The notes below the pieces were generated by a model. It did no database searches. It saw nothing but the letters and a program-made list of their open reading frames with translations, and had not been told where the DNA came from. DNA of 64,000 nucleotides from Bauldia sp. (GTDB lineage Bacteria > Pseudomonadota > Alphaproteobacteria > Rhizobiales > Kaistiaceae), in NCBI GenBank assembly GCA_037200845.1, contig JBBCGQ010000001.1, positions 2,492,237 through 2,556,236 of the forward strand. The letters run 5' to 3'. Shown piece by piece: positions 21,011-31,010 of this stretch (its first letter is position 1; every line of letters begins with the position of its first letter). The position numbers and the translations under genes were made by a program.

Positions 21011-21402
21011 TTCAGCGCGGACCGGACGTCGGTGTGCGCAAAGTCAGTGCCCTTGTACAGCAACGGCTCCCCCAGATCTCGGGCGAGTGCATAAGCGAAG
21101 CAGTCGCCGAAATTAAGGCCGGCAGGGTGGCCGCTGCCCTTGCCGTAGTCGCGATAAGCCTCGCGCGCGATCCGCGCCTGCTTCTCGGTCACCGGCTCGA
21201 TGATGATGCCAGCACCATCGAGAAAATAATCAAGTGTGTTGCTGATCCGTGGATTGCGGCCGCGCGCGATGACGACACCCAGTTCAACATAGCTTGCCGC
21301 AGATAAGCGTGCGGGTTCGGCCTCGCTGATTATCTTCTGGAAGAGCTCTGCCTCGGGCTCATAATGAATAATCGCGACGAGCGCCGAAGTATCGACGATC
21401 AT
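21007..21402 (-). CDS. vapC: VapC-family PIN-domain toxin, embedded in the dcw operon
   Basis: A 131-residue PIN ribonuclease. The acidic catalytic residues are all present: D4 (IVDTSAL), E40 (YVELG), D100 ([11 protein letters not shown]) and D120 (KGTDF). VapC toxins cleave tRNA or rRNA and are held inactive by VapB. The gene overlaps vapB upstream by 4 nt and ddl downstream by 4 nt, so an RNase toxin is translated from the same message as essential wall enzymes. Base composition is visibly less GC-rich than the flanking mur genes, consistent with acquisition. Confidence 0.93.
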   Translation of the reverse strand: MIVDTSALVAIIHYEPEAELFQKIISEAEPARLSAASYVELGVVIARGRNPRISNTLDYFLDGAGIIIEPVTEKQARIAREAYRDYGKGSGHPAGLNFGDCFAYALARDLGEPLLYKGTDFAHTDVRSALK

Positions 21403-21665
21403 TTCGGCAAGCCGGTTTCCCGGTCATATAGCCCGTCAGGACCGTAGAGCGCGTCATCCATGTCGAAGTCCTTTAACAGGGGCGCTATCTCCTCGGCGAT
21501 CTCCGTCATCGCCTTGTATCGCTGTTCAGCGCGACTCTTTGCTTGCAGTCGATTGATCCGCTCACGAACAGCAGTCCCGATGGCCTGAGTTTTTCCTTCG
21601 CCCGTCATCTCCGCCAACTCGCGGATAAGCCGCTCGGTCTCGGTATTCTTAATGTTGATGCCCAT
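21399..21665 (-). CDS. vapB: VapB-family antitoxin (Rv0623/PSK type)
   Basis: An 88-residue protein from ATG 21665. It starts MGINIKNTETERLIRELAEM with TGEGKTQAIG, the ribbon-helix-helix N-terminus of the PSK-type VapB family, then a linker and an acidic C-terminal tail (FDMDDALYGPDGLYDRE) that would occupy the VapC active site. It starts 42 nt after the murB stop; that spacer may hold an autoregulated promoter or operator. The longer start at 21695 lacks support from the family pattern. Confidence 0.9.
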   Translation of the reverse strand: MGINIKNTETERLIRELAEMTGEGKTQAIGTAVRERINRLQAKSRAEQRYKAMTEIAEEIAPLLKDFDMDDALYGPDGLYDRETGLPK

Positions 21666-21707
21666 TGCAACCTCCAAAGGTAGAAATATACCCACGGATG
21701 GTAGAAT

Positions 21708-22649
21708 TCAACCATCCACCAAAAATGGCCGGATTTCCTCGCCTTTGAACCGCCCTACCCGCTTGATCTCCCACTCCAGCCGCACGCCGCTGGTTTCGAG
21801 CACGCGGGCGCGCACCGTCTCGCCGAGCAGTTCGATGTCGTGCGCCGTCGCCGGCCCGGTGTTGATCAGGAAATTGCAGTGCATCTCCGACACCATCGCG
21901 CCGCCGACGTGAAGCCCGCGGCAGCCGGCGGCGTCGATCAGTTGCCACGCCTTCTTGCCGGGCGGGTTGGTGAAGGTCGAGCCGCCGGTCTTCTCGCGGA
22001 TCGGCTGGGCCGCCTCTCGGTGCGCCTCGACCGCATCCATCTCGGCCTTGATCGCGGCGGGATCGGCGGGCGTGCCCTGGTACACGGCGTCGGTGAAAAT
22101 GAGGTCGTCGCCCGCGGCCGAGTGCCGGTAAGTGAAGCCCATGTCGGCGTTGGCGAGCGTATGCCGCCTGCCCTGCCGGTCGATGGCGTTCGTCTCGATC
22201 AGCCGGTCCTTGGTCTCGCCGCCGCTGGCGCCGGCGTTCATGCGGAGGGCGCCGCCGATCGTGCCGGGGATGCCGTAGTAGAACGCAAAGCCGGCTAAGC
22301 CCTGCTCCAGCGCGAACGACGCCAGCCGCTTGTCGGGCAGCGCGGCGCCGGCGCGGATGCGCTCGCCCGGCTCGCGCGTCGCCTGGCCGAAGCCTTTGGC
22401 GGACAGGCGGATGGTGACGCCCGCGATGCCGCCGTCGCGCACCAGAAGATTGGAGCCGACGCCGATGACGGTGACCGGCACCGACGCGTCGAGCTTGGAC
22501 AGGAACAACGCGAGGTCGTCGGCATCGGCCGGCTGGAACAGAAGCTCCGCCGACCCGCCGACGCGGAACCATGTGAACGGCGCGATCTCGGCATTGGGCG
22601 TGAGCCGGCCGCGGACGCCGGCGAAATCGCCGAAATGCGGCATCGTCAT
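21708..22649 (-). CDS. murB: UDP-N-acetylenolpyruvoylglucosamine reductase
   Basis: A 313-residue FAD enzyme reducing enolpyruvyl-UDP-GlcNAc to UDP-MurNAc with NADPH. FAD-binding [14 protein letters not shown] and [13 protein letters not shown], then [18 protein letters not shown], the catalytic Ser/Glu region ([24 protein letters not shown]), and a C-terminal [10 protein letters not shown]. It is a type I MurB. Its ATG overlaps the stop of the HEPN gene by 4 nt. Confidence 0.96.
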   Translation of the reverse strand: MTMPHFGDFAGVRGRLTPNAEIAPFTWFRVGGSAELLFQPADADDLALFLSKLDASVPVTVIGVGSNLLVRDGGIAGVTIRLSAKGFGQATREPGERIRAGAALPDKRLASFALEQGLAGFAFYYGIPGTIGGALRMNAGASGGETKDRLIETNAIDRQGRRHTLANADMGFTYRHSAAGDDLIFTDAVYQGTPADPAAIKAEMDAVEAHREAAQPIREKTGGSTFTNPPGKKAWQLIDAAGCRGLHVGGAMVSEMHCNFLINTGPATAHDIELLGETVRARVLETSGVRLEWEIKRVGRFKGEEIRPFLVDG

Positions 22650-22993
22650 TTTCCGTACGCTGCAAGCATGGCTTCAATCGCTGCTTCGAGCGGATCGAGG
22701 TCACGCTCGTAGATCGCCCACAGGATGGAGAGGTCGACAGCCGAATAGACGTGACGCATGACGTTGCCGATATCAGCAATACGCCGCCACTCAATCTCCG
22801 GATGTTCTGCCTTCCAATCATCCGGCAGATGCCGCGATGCTTCGCTGATGATCTCCAGAAAGCGCTCGAATGCCGCGCGCGCAACAAGGTCGGCGCCGAC
22901 TTCGTTAAGCGACTTTCCGTCGAGCAGACGTCGTATCAGGCGAATGCGGACTTTTATGTCATCCGCGCGCTGCTGCGGCCGTTCAGGCGTCAA
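22646..22993 (-). CDS. HEPN-domain protein (HepT-like / DUF86 toxin candidate) in the dcw operon
   Basis: A 115-residue all-helical protein. The DUF86 pattern is clear: [30 protein letters not shown] and a C-terminal [19 protein letters not shown] ribonucleases normally have Rx4-6H; here the aligned first Arg is Gly (GNVMRHVY), with an Arg directly before the His. It overlaps the MNT gene upstream and murB downstream by 4 nt each. With MNT it forms a HepT/MntA-type module, in which the nucleotidyltransferase AMPylates the HEPN protein to silence it (established for Shewanella). Confidence 0.88.
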   Translation of the reverse strand: MTPERPQQRADDIKVRIRLIRRLLDGKSLNEVGADLVARAAFERFLEIISEASRHLPDDWKAEHPEIEWRRIADIGNVMRHVYSAVDLSILWAIYERDLDPLEAAIEAMLAAYGK

Positions 22994-23322
22994 AAGATGT
23001 CGACTCGATCGCGCTGCGCGTTGGCGCGCAACGCAGGATCGAGACTCCGCAGCATGAAGACGTCGGCTTGGAGACCGAGAGAATCTTCGACCACGTGCTT
23101 CACGCCGATCATGTCGAGCAGCGAAAACCGACGCACTCCGTCCAGCACTTCGATGGCAAGATCGACGTCGCTGTGGGGGCGGTTATCTCTCCGCGCGCGC
23201 GAGCCGATAAGCGCCATGTGAAGCACGCCCTCGCGTTCGAACCTCGGCCGCAACGCCTTCAGTTCCGCAACGAGCTGGTCGCGGCTGATTTCCCGGGTGA
23301 GAATGGTTTCAGCATCGCTCAT
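22990..23322 (-). CDS. MNT minimal nucleotidyltransferase (MntA-like antitoxin candidate)
   Basis: A 110-residue protein with the exact Pol-beta-type motif GSx10DxD: G40-S41, then D52 and D54 (GSRARRDNRPHSDVDL). It has FSLLDMIGVKHVVEDSLGLQADVF, the second conserved block of the MntA family, and a C-terminal [17 protein letters not shown]. It begins 9 nt after the murC stop and overlaps the HEPN gene by 4 nt. It is a diverged relative of the MNT at 36334-36630. Confidence 0.9.
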   Translation of the reverse strand: MSDAETILTREISRDQLVAELKALRPRFEREGVLHMALIGSRARRDNRPHSDVDLAIEVLDGVRRFSLLDMIGVKHVVEDSLGLQADVFMLRSLDPALRANAQRDRVDIF

Positions 23323-23331
23323 GGCTCGAAT

Positions 23332-24750
23332 CTAAGCCTTCCCGCCGGCTTTCGCCAGTTGCTCCGGCAGCGCGTAGGCCCACGCGCTGATCGAGCCGGC
23401 GCCGAGGCAGACGACCATGTCGCCCGGCCGCGCGATGTCGCGGATCATCGGCGCCAGCGCCTCGGGACCTTCCAGCGGCCGTGCATCGCGGTGGCCGCGA
23501 GTCTTCAGGCCCGCGACCAGCGCGTCGCGGCTGGCGCCTTCGATCGGCGCCTCGCCGGCGGCGTAGACCGGCGCGACGATGACCGTGTCGGCGTCGTTGA
23601 AGCAGAGGCAGAACTGGTCGAACAGATCGTGCAGCCGCGTGTAGCGGTGCGGTTGGACGACGGCGATGACGTGGTGCCCGGCGCTGATCGAGCGCGCCGC
23701 CTTCAATACGGCGGCGATCTCGACCGGGTGGTGGCCGTAATCGTCGATGATCGCGACGCCGTTCCATTCGCCGGTGCGCGTGAAGCGCCGTTTGACGCCG
23801 CCGAAGCCGGCGAGGCCCGCGACGATGGCTTTGTCGGCGACGCCCAGATTGTGCGCGACCGCCAGCGCGCCGGTCGCGTTCTGGACGTTGTGCTCGCCCG
23901 GCATCGAGATCGCGAGATTCTCGATCATGTGCGTTTTGCCGCCCAGGCGATCGCGCACCAGCACGGAGAAATGCGATTTGCCGCCTTCAATGCGCAGATC
24001 GACGTAGCGCACGTCGGCCTGCGGGCTCGCGCCATAGGTGACGATGCGGCGGTCCTCGATGCGGCCGACCAGCGCCTGCACCTCCGGATGGTCGAGGCAC
24101 ATCACGGCGAAGCCGTAGAACGGCACGTTCTCCACGAACTCAAGGAACGCCTCCCGCACTTTGTCGAACGAGCCGTAATGATCGAGGTGCTCGGGATCGA
24201 TGTTGGTGACCAGCGCGACGTCGGCCGGCAGCTTGACGAACGTGCCGTCGGATTCGTCGGCCTCGACCACCATCCAGTCCGACGCGCCCATGCGCGCATT
24301 GGTGCCGTAGGCGTTGATAATGCCGCCGTTGATGACGGTCGGATCGAAACCGCCGGCGTCGAGCAGTGCCGCCACCATCGACGTGGTCGTCGTCTTGCCG
24401 TGCGTGCCGGCGATGGCGACCGCCTGCTTGAAGCGCATCAGCTCGGCCAGCATCTCGGCGCGGCGCACGACCGGCAGCAGTTTTTCGCGCGCCGCGATCA
24501 GCTCCGGATTGTCGCGCTTGATCGCCGACGACACGACCACCACCTTGGCGGCGCCGAGGTTCTCGGCCTTGTGGCCGACGAAGACCGGGATGCCGCGAGC
24601 ACGCAGCCGCTGGACGTTGGCGTTGTCGGCGGCGTCCGAACCCTGCACGCGATGGCCGAGATTGGCCAGCACCTCGGCAATGCCGCTCATGCCGATGCCG
24701 CCGATGCCGATGAAATGCACCGGCCCGATGTCTTCGCGGAGCTGCTTCAT
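23332..24750 (-). CDS. murC: UDP-N-acetylmuramate--L-alanine ligase
   Basis: A 472-residue Mur ligase adding L-Ala to UDP-MurNAc. N-terminal Rossmann [20 protein letters not shown]-binding GTHGKTT at 115-121, central EADESDGTF, and [10 protein letters not shown] in the C-terminal domain. It is separated from murG by a 70-nt gap carrying a palindromic repeat, so some transcripts may start or end there. The downstream gene is the inserted MNT instead of murB. Confidence 0.97.
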   Translation of the reverse strand: MKQLREDIGPVHFIGIGGIGMSGIAEVLANLGHRVQGSDAADNANVQRLRARGIPVFVGHKAENLGAAKVVVVSSAIKRDNPELIAAREKLLPVVRRAEMLAELMRFKQAVAIAGTHGKTTTTSMVAALLDAGGFDPTVINGGIINAYGTNARMGASDWMVVEADESDGTFVKLPADVALVTNIDPEHLDHYGSFDKVREAFLEFVENVPFYGFAVMCLDHPEVQALVGRIEDRRIVTYGASPQADVRYVDLRIEGGKSHFSVLVRDRLGGKTHMIENLAISMPGEHNVQNATGALAVAHNLGVADKAIVAGLAGFGGVKRRFTRTGEWNGVAIIDDYGHHPVEIAAVLKAARSISAGHHVIAVVQPHRYTRLHDLFDQFCLCFNDADTVIVAPVYAAGEAPIEGASRDALVAGLKTRGHRDARPLEGPEALAPMIRDIARPGDMVVCLGAGSISAWAYALPEQLAKAGGKA

Positions 24751-24760
24751 CTCTTTTCCA

Positions 24761-24811
24761 ACCCTCCCCTTGCGGGAGGGTCAAAACCGCGCAGCGGTTT
24801 TGGGGAGGGGT
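24761..24811. repeat. short palindromic repeat between murG and murC
   Basis: ACCCTCCCC at the left and GGGGAGGGGT at the right are inverted, with an inner perfect stem CAAAACCGC..GCGGTTTTG. The element looks like a short relative of the 56248-56385 repeat, which has the same GGTCAAA...TTTGGGGAGGGGT layout. Confidence 0.65.
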
Positions 24812-24820
24812 CGAGCTCGA

Positions 24821-25909
24821 TCATGCGGCGACCTGTTCCACCAGATCGGCGAGCCGGTCAACTGCGTCCGGCCTGCCCTGCCCTTTGGCGGCCGCGGCGG
24901 CGACCGTCAGCCGCTCCGGTTCCTTCATGGTGCGCACGATCTCGCCGGCGAGACGCGCCGGGGTCAGCGCCGCCTGATCGATCAGCCAGCCGCCGCCCGC
25001 CTCGGCCAGCACCGTGGCGTTGGCCTTCTGATCCTGATCGAGCGCATGCGGCAGCGGCACCAGTATCGCCGGCCGGCCGATGACCGCGAGCTCGGCGCAG
25101 GTCGAGGCGCCCGAGCGCGAGACGACGAGATGGCTCGCAGCGATCCGCTTCGGCATGTCGGAGAAGAACGGCTGCAGGTCGGCGTTGATGCCCAGCAGAT
25201 CGTAGCCCTGACGGACACGGGCGATATCCTCGGGCCGGCACTGCTGCGTGAGCTTCAGGATCGCCTGCATGTCCTTGCCCATCAGCGCGACGGCGGCGGG
25301 CATCAGATCGGAAAAGAAACGCGCGCCCTGACTGCCGCCGAAGACGAGCAGGCGGAACGGATCGGCGGCGCTACGTGCGGGATAAGGAGTCGCGGCAGCT
25401 TCGCGCACCGCAGGGCGAACCGGGTTGCCGGTCTGCACGACCTTGGCGGCCAGCGCCTCGGTGCCGCCGACCTTGGCGAAGCTGGTCGCCAGCCGCGTGA
25501 CGCGCTTGGCGAGGAAGCGGTTGGCGCGGCCGAGCACCGCGTTCTGCTCATGCACGATGGTCGGGATCTTGGCCGACGCGGCGGCAAGGATCGGCGGCAC
25601 GGTCGGGTAGCCGCCGAAGCCGATCGCCACGTTGGGCTTGATGCGCTGGACGAGAACGCGCGACCGCAGGGCGCCCCAGCCCAGCGACGCCAGCGCCGTC
25701 ACCAGTCCGACCGGCGAGCGTGTGATCGTCGCCGACTGGATGAAGTGAATCTTCTCCGCCGGAAAATCGTGGCCGTAGGTTTCGACGCGGTGGTCGGTCG
25801 CAAGCTGCACCCGCCAGCCGCGCGCCTTGAGCGCCAGCGCCAGCGACTCCGCCGGAAAGAGATGGCCGCCGGTGCCGCCGGCGGCGATCAGGACGAGACG
25901 ACCGGCCAA
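24821..25909 (-). CDS. murG: UDP-GlcNAc:lipid I N-acetylglucosaminyltransferase
   Basis: A 362-residue GT28 enzyme making lipid II at the inner membrane. Glycine-rich loops IAAGGTGGHLFPA (G loop 1) and VFGGSQGARFF (G loop 3), donor site with HEQN and PLPHALDQDQKANA. The start is placed at TTG 25909 because only 4 residues precede the conserved LVLIAAGGTGGH and it lies just after the ftsW stop; there is no ATG or GTG in frame nearby. Confidence 0.95.
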   Translation of the reverse strand: MAGRLVLIAAGGTGGHLFPAESLALALKARGWRVQLATDHRVETYGHDFPAEKIHFIQSATITRSPVGLVTALASLGWGALRSRVLVQRIKPNVAIGFGGYPTVPPILAAASAKIPTIVHEQNAVLGRANRFLAKRVTRLATSFAKVGGTEALAAKVVQTGNPVRPAVREAAATPYPARSAADPFRLLVFGGSQGARFFSDLMPAAVALMGKDMQAILKLTQQCRPEDIARVRQGYDLLGINADLQPFFSDMPKRIAASHLVVSRSGASTCAELAVIGRPAILVPLPHALDQDQKANATVLAEAGGGWLIDQAALTPARLAGEIVRTMKEPERLTVAAAAAKGQGRPDAVDRLADLVEQVAA

Positions 25910-25911
25910 CG

Positions 25912-27066
25912 TCAGGCCGCCGTGACTTGCGGCTCGGCGGCGAGCGGTTGGCGGACGCGGCGTGCCTCGGGCTTGCGCCGCGTGAAGGCGAGCAGCAGAC
26001 CCATGCCGAAGGCGACCGCGATCATCGACGAGCCGCCGTAGGAAATGAACGGCAGCGTCATGCCCTTGGCCGGCATCAGGTTGAGGTTGACCGCGATGTT
26101 GATCACCGACTGGACGCCGAACAGGACGACCAGCCCGGCCGAGGCGAGGCGCACGAACGGATCCTCGCTCCGCGCGCTCCGCGACAGGCCGCGGAACACG
26201 ATAAGCGCGAAGACCGCGACCAGCGCCAGGCAGACGATGATGCCGAATTCCTCCGCCGCCACCGCGAAGATGAAGTCGGTGTGCGCGTCGGGCAGCACGC
26301 GCTTGACGATGCCCTCGCCCGGCCCCTGCCCGAACCAGCCGCCGTGCATGATCGAGTCCAGCGCCTTGTCGACCTGGAACGTATCGCCCGACTGCGGCGA
26401 CATGAACCGGTCGATGCGCTGCGCGACGTGCGGCAGCATCGTGTAGGCGGCGAAGGTTCCCGCGACCGCGACGACGCCCAGCGCCGCGATCCACACCCAC
26501 GACATGCCGGCGAGGAAGAACAGCGCGCCCCAGGCGAGCGTGATCAGCATCGTCTGGCCGAAGTCGGGCTCGGCGATGAGCAGCGCCGCGGCGATGGCGA
26601 GCAGGATGAGCGCGAAGATGTTGCCCGGGATGTCGGTGCGGACGCGGCTTTCGGCGAACAGCCAGGCGACCACGACGACGAAGGCCGGCTTCATGAACTC
26701 CGACGGCTGCAGCGACAGGCCGACGAGGTTGATCCAGCGGCGCGAGCCCTTGACCTCGAAGCCGACGAACAATGTCGCCAGCATCAGCATGAGCGCGACG
26801 AGCAGCACGACCATCGCCGTGCGCCGGGCATTTCGCGGGCTAAGGAAAGACGTCCCGATCATCACCGCGAGTGCCGGCACGAAGAATTCGACGTGCCGCT
26901 TGACGAAGTGGAAGCTGTCGTAGCCGAGGCGCTCGGCCACCGCCGGCGAGCCGGCCAACGATAGAACGACGCCACCCAGCATCAGCACGATGACCGCGCC
27001 AAGCAGGTATTTGTCGACCGTCCACCACCACTCGGAAAATGCACTTCTGTTGGCGCGGCTGACCAT
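25912..27066 (-). CDS. ftsW: SEDS glycosyltransferase FtsW
   Basis: A 384-residue polytopic inner-membrane protein of the SEDS family that polymerises lipid II at the septum with FtsI. About ten hydrophobic segments; conserved PSEFMKPAFV, LAEPDFGQTM-type motif (IAEPDFGQTMLITLAWGALFF) and the C-terminal FISYGGSSMIAVAFGMGLLL. The ATG at 27066 shares a base with the murD stop (TGATG). Confidence 0.96.
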   Translation of the reverse strand: MVSRANRSAFSEWWWTVDKYLLGAVIVLMLGGVVLSLAGSPAVAERLGYDSFHFVKRHVEFFVPALAVMIGTSFLSPRNARRTAMVVLLVALMLMLATLFVGFEVKGSRRWINLVGLSLQPSEFMKPAFVVVVAWLFAESRVRTDIPGNIFALILLAIAAALLIAEPDFGQTMLITLAWGALFFLAGMSWVWIAALGVVAVAGTFAAYTMLPHVAQRIDRFMSPQSGDTFQVDKALDSIMHGGWFGQGPGEGIVKRVLPDAHTDFIFAVAAEEFGIIVCLALVAVFALIVFRGLSRSARSEDPFVRLASAGLVVLFGVQSVINIAVNLNLMPAKGMTLPFISYGGSSMIAVAFGMGLLLAFTRRKPEARRVRQPLAAEPQVTAA

Positions 27067-28469
27067 CAGGCAGCCCTCCCCTGGCTGGTGACCCCGTTGA
27101 GCTGACGCACGAGCAGGCGGAAGGCGTCGCCCCGCCGCTCGAAGTTCTGGAACTGGTCGTAGGACGCGCACGCCGGCGAAAGCAGCACGGTCGGATCACC
27201 CGGCCGGTTGTCGTCGGCGGCATCCGCCGCCGCGGCGTTGACCGCGTTCTGCAGCGTGCCGCACATCTGCCACGGCACGTCGTCGCCGAGCGTGTTGGCG
27301 AAATCCTTTGCCGCCTCACCGATCAGGTAGGCTTTCTCGATGCGCGGGAAGTATGGCTTGAGGCTGGCGATGCCGCCGGCCTTGGCGCGGCCGCCGGCGA
27401 TCCAGTAGATGCGCGAGACGACGGCGAGCGCCTTGGCGGTGGCGTCGGCGTTGGTCGCCTTGCTGTCGTTGATGAAGGTGACGCGGCCGCGGCGGCCGAC
27501 CTCCTCCAGGCGGTGCGGTAAGCCGGCGAAGGTTTGCACCTGCGTCGCGATTTCGGCGTCGCTGAGGCCCGAGGCGCGGCAGACCGCGATGGCCGCGGCG
27601 GCGTTCTGCGCGTTGTGCTGGCCGCGCAGCGTCGAGATGCCGTCGAGCGACATGAACTTCACCGCGTTGCCGTTCGAGGCGACGTAAATGTCGGCGCCCT
27701 CGGCGTAGACGCCGTCGGCGAGCGGCCGCCGGGCCGAGATGCGGATGACGCGTTTGCCCGCGCGTTGCAGGCGGTCGGCCGTCGACTGCGTCCACTCGTC
27801 GTCGATCGCGATGACCGCGATCTCCGACTGCGCCACCAGCCGCTCCTTGATGCGCGCGTAGGCGGCAAGCGTGCCGTGGCGGTCGAGATGATCGGGCGTG
27901 ATGTTGAGCAGCACGCCGATCGACGGATTGAGGCTGGGCGCCAGATCGATCTGGAACGACGAGCACTCGATGACGTGGTAGCGCCCGGTACGCGGCGGCT
28001 CGAGCGACAGGATCGCGCGGCCGATATTGCCGCCGAGTTCCACCTCGCGCCCGGTGGCGGAAAGGATATGCGCGATGAGCGCCGTCGTCGTCGACTTGCC
28101 GTTGGTGCCGGTGATGGCGATGAACGGCGCCGCGGGCACGTTGCGGGTGCGCTCGCGGCAGAACAGCTCGATGTCGCCGATGACCTCGATGCCCGCCGCG
28201 CGCGCCGATACCACCGGCCACGCCGGCTTCGGATGCGTCAGCGGCACGCCCGGCGCCAGCACCAGCGCCGCGAAACTCTGCCAGTCGGCAATCCGCAGAT
28301 CCTCGACTGGTACGCCCGCCGACGCCGCGGCATCGACCGACACGGCGCTGTCGTCAAAGGCCGACACCAGCGCGCCGCCGGCGATGAGCGCCAGCGCCGT
28401 CGCCTTGCCGCTCTCGCCAAGGCCGAAGACGGCGACGTTCTGGTTGCGGAAGGAGAAGACCGGGATCAT
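27066..28469 (-). CDS. murD: UDP-N-acetylmuramoylalanine--D-glutamate ligase
   Basis: A 467-residue Mur ligase adding D-Glu. N-terminal [21 protein letters not shown] loop [14 protein letters not shown], central ECSSFQIDL and [11 protein letters not shown] (substrate and metal region), and C-terminal [11 protein letters not shown]. Its ATG at 28469 overlaps the mraY stop by 4 nt. Longer in-frame ATG upstream would run into mraY and lacks family support. Confidence 0.97.
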   Translation of the reverse strand: MIPVFSFRNQNVAVFGLGESGKATALALIAGGALVSAFDDSAVSVDAAASAGVPVEDLRIADWQSFAALVLAPGVPLTHPKPAWPVVSARAAGIEVIGDIELFCRERTRNVPAAPFIAITGTNGKSTTTALIAHILSATGREVELGGNIGRAILSLEPPRTGRYHVIECSSFQIDLAPSLNPSIGVLLNITPDHLDRHGTLAAYARIKERLVAQSEIAVIAIDDEWTQSTADRLQRAGKRVIRISARRPLADGVYAEGADIYVASNGNAVKFMSLDGISTLRGQHNAQNAAAAIAVCRASGLSDAEIATQVQTFAGLPHRLEEVGRRGRVTFINDSKATNADATAKALAVVSRIYWIAGGRAKAGGIASLKPYFPRIEKAYLIGEAAKDFANTLGDDVPWQMCGTLQNAVNAAAADAADDNRPGDPTVLLSPACASYDQFQNFERRGDAFRLLVRQLNGVTSQGRAA

Positions 28470-29551
28470 CGCAGCTTGAGACTCGAGAGGCCGACGAGGG
28501 CGAGGACGACGGCGATGATCCAGAAGCGGATCACGATCTGGGATTCCGTCCAGCCGAGCGCCTCGAAATGATGATGGATCGGCGCCATGCGGAAGACGCG
28601 CTTGCCCGTCAGCTTGAACGACGCGACCTGCACGATCACCGACACCGCTTCCAGCACGAACAGGCCGCCGACGATGGCGAGCACGATCTCCTGCTTGATC
28701 GCGACCGCGACCGCGCCGAGCAGGCCGCCGAGCGCCAGCGATCCGGTGTCGCCCATGAAGATCGCCGCCGGCGGCGCGTTGAACCAGAGGAAGCCGAGGC
28801 CCGCACCGAGCAGCGCGCCGCACACCACGGCCAGTTCGCCGGTGCCCGGCACCGGGTGGATCTGCAGGTAGTCGGCGAACACCGCGTTGCCGGCGAGATA
28901 GGCGATGAGCGCGAAGCTCGCCGCCGCGATCATCACCGGCACGATGGCGAGGCCGTCGAGGCCGTCGGTGAGGTTCACCGCGTTGCCGGCGCCGACGATG
29001 ACGAACGCCGCGACCGGCACGAAGAACCAGCCGAGGTTGATGACCGCGTCCTTGAAGAAGGGAAAGGTGAGCTCCGTCGCCAGGGGCTGCGTGCCGATGT
29101 AGGCGAAGGCGATCGCCGCGACGATGGCGATGGCCGCCTCGATGGCGAGCCGGGCGCGGCCCGAGTAGCCGCCGGCGGTCGCCTTGGTGACCTTGAGGTA
29201 GTCGTCGTAGAGGCCGACGGCGCCGAAGCCGATGGTCACGAACAGCACCACCCAGACGTAGGGGTTGGTGAGGTTCGCCCACAGCAGCGTCGTGACCACG
29301 AGGCCGGACAGGATCATCAGGCCGCCCATGGTCGGCGTGCCCTTTTTGGTGAGCAGGTGGCTCTGCGGACCGTCGGCGCGGATCGGCTGGCCCTTGCCCT
29401 GACGCATGCGCAGCGCCGCGATGATCGTCGGCCCGAACAGGAAGACGAACACGATCGCCGTCACCGTCGCCCCCGCCGTGCGGAACGTGATGTAACGGAA
29501 GATGTTGAGGACCGAGAGGTGCTCGCCGAACTGGCCGAGGTAGTAGAGCAT
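28466..29551 (-). CDS. mraY: phospho-N-acetylmuramoyl-pentapeptide transferase
   Basis: A 361-residue integral membrane enzyme that loads UDP-MurNAc-pentapeptide on undecaprenyl phosphate to make lipid I. About ten TM segments; catalytic Asp clusters in GLYDDYLKV and [24 protein letters not shown], and the MraY signature [12 protein letters not shown] near the C-terminus. It starts 1 nt after the murF stop. Confidence 0.97.
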   Translation of the reverse strand: MLYYLGQFGEHLSVLNIFRYITFRTAGATVTAIVFVFLFGPTIIAALRMRQGKGQPIRADGPQSHLLTKKGTPTMGGLMILSGLVVTTLLWANLTNPYVWVVLFVTIGFGAVGLYDDYLKVTKATAGGYSGRARLAIEAAIAIVAAIAFAYIGTQPLATELTFPFFKDAVINLGWFFVPVAAFVIVGAGNAVNLTDGLDGLAIVPVMIAAASFALIAYLAGNAVFADYLQIHPVPGTGELAVVCGALLGAGLGFLWFNAPPAAIFMGDTGSLALGGLLGAVAVAIKQEIVLAIVGGLFVLEAVSVIVQVASFKLTGKRVFRMAPIHHHFEALGWTESQIVIRFWIIAVVLALVGLSSLKLR

Positions 29552-29552
29552 C

Positions 29553-31010
29553 TTAGGCGGTTTCCTGTTCCTGCTTGTCCTCGAGCGTCGCCTGCGCAGG
29601 AGCAAGGCGCGCCTTGATGGCTTCGACCAGTGGGCCCATGCGGCTGGCGTTGGAGCCCTTGACCATGACGATATCGCCGGGCGCCAGCGTCCCGATGACG
29701 GCGCCTTCGAGTTCCTTGGCCGTCTCCGCGTAGCCGCCGCGGACGCCGGCGGGCAGCGCATCCCACAGCGAGCGCATCAGCGGGCCGGCGAGGAAGACGG
29801 CGTGGACGCGCGCCGCCTCGATCGCCTCGGCGAGCGCCGCGTGCATCTTGGCGCCGTCCTTGCCGAGCTCGCGCATGTCGCCGAGCACCGCGATGCGGCG
29901 CGCCGATTTCTTCACCTCGGCCTGGCCGAGCGTCGCGATGGCGGCGCGCATCGAGGCCGGGTTGGCGTTGTAGCTTTCGTCGATCAGCGTCGCCTCGCCG
30001 CCGCGCGGGAACACGAGCTTGTGGCGCTCGCCCCTGCCCTTCGGCGGCCGCATCGAGGCGAAGGCGAGACACGCCTTCGCCATGTCGGCGCCGAGCAGCG
30101 ACACCGCCCCCAGCACCGCGATCGAATTCTGCACGAGATGGCGGCCGGGCGAGCCCAGCTTGTACGATACCGCTTCGCCGAGCACCGTTGCCGAGACGCA
30201 ACTGCATTCCGGCTTGAGACAGACTTCGTCGAGCCGCAGGTCCGCCTTCTTGTGCTCGCCGAAGGAGACGATGCGCTCGACGCCGGCTTCCTTGGCGAGC
30301 TTCGCGAGCAGCGTGTAGTGCGGATTGTCGCGATTGAGGATCGCCGCGCCGCCCTTCTCGATGCCGAGAAATATTTCGGCCTTGGCGCGCGCGATGTCCT
30401 TCACCGTCTTGAAATATTCGAGATGCACCGGCTCGACGGTCGTGACGATCGCGATGGTCGGCCGCACCATCTTGACCAGCGGCTCGATCTCGCCGGCGTG
30501 GTTCATGCCGATCTCGAACACGCCATACCTGGCCGACGCCGGCATCCGCGCCAGCGTCAGCGGCACGCCCCAGTGATTGTTGAACGAGGCCGGCGAATAG
30601 TGCACGTCCCCGTCCGGCATCAGCGCCGCGGCAAGCATCTCCTTGGTGCTGGTCTTGCCGACGCTGCCGGTGATCGCGACGATGCCCGCAGTGGAGCGCA
30701 CGCGCGCCGCGATGCCAAGATCGCGCAGCGCATCCATGACGTCATCGACGATGGTGAGGCAGCCCTTGGCCCGCGCCAGGCCCGACAGGCGGCTGTCGGC
30801 AATCACCGCCGTCGCCGCGCCCTTGGCGAGCGCCATCAGCGCGAAGTCGTGGCCATCGTGCACGTCGCCCTTGATCGCAAAGAACGCGTCGCCCGGCTGG
30901 ATGGTGCGCGTGTCGATCGATATGCCGGTGACGGCGTCGGGCGCGCCGCCGAGGCGGCGTCCGCCGGTCGCCTTGAGGAATGCGTCCCAGGTCCACAGCG
31001 GCGCGCTCAT
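29553..31010 (-). CDS. murF: UDP-MurNAc-tripeptide--D-Ala-D-Ala ligase
   Basis: A 485-residue Mur ligase joining D-Ala-D-Ala (product of Ddl, same operon) to the tripeptide. [20 protein letters not shown] in the N-terminal domain, ATP loop [25 protein letters not shown], and NANPASM in the C-terminal domain. It overlaps murE by 4 nt. The C-terminal tail beyond ~470 is a short charged extension. Confidence 0.97.
   Translation of the reverse strand: MSAPLWTWDAFLKATGGRRLGGAPDAVTGISIDTRTIQPGDAFFAIKGDVHDGHDFALMALAKGAATAVIADSRLSGLARAKGCLTIVDDVMDALRDLGIAARVRSTAGIVAITGSVGKTSTKEMLAAALMPDGDVHYSPASFNNHWGVPLTLARMPASARYGVFEIGMNHAGEIEPLVKMVRPTIAIVTTVEPVHLEYFKTVKDIARAKAEIFLGIEKGGAAILNRDNPHYTLLAKLAKEAGVERIVSFGEHKKADLRLDEVCLKPECSCVSATVLGEAVSYKLGSPGRHLVQNSIAVLGAVSLLGADMAKACLAFASMRPPKGRGERHKLVFPRGGEATLIDESYNANPASMRAAIATLGQAEVKKSARRIAVLGDMRELGKDGAKMHAALAEAIEAARVHAVFLAGPLMRSLWDALPAGVRGGYAETAKELEGAVIGTLAPGDIVMVKGSNASRMGPLVEAIKARLAPAQATLEDKQEQETA

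Noticed and set aside
23068-25083. 671-residue plus-strand frame opposite murC and murG
   Set aside because: Shadow of murC; crosses several gene boundaries without any motif.
24821-26500. 559-residue MurG with a long N-terminal extension
   Set aside because: The extension overlaps ftsW in another frame; MurG motifs begin at the TTG at 25909.
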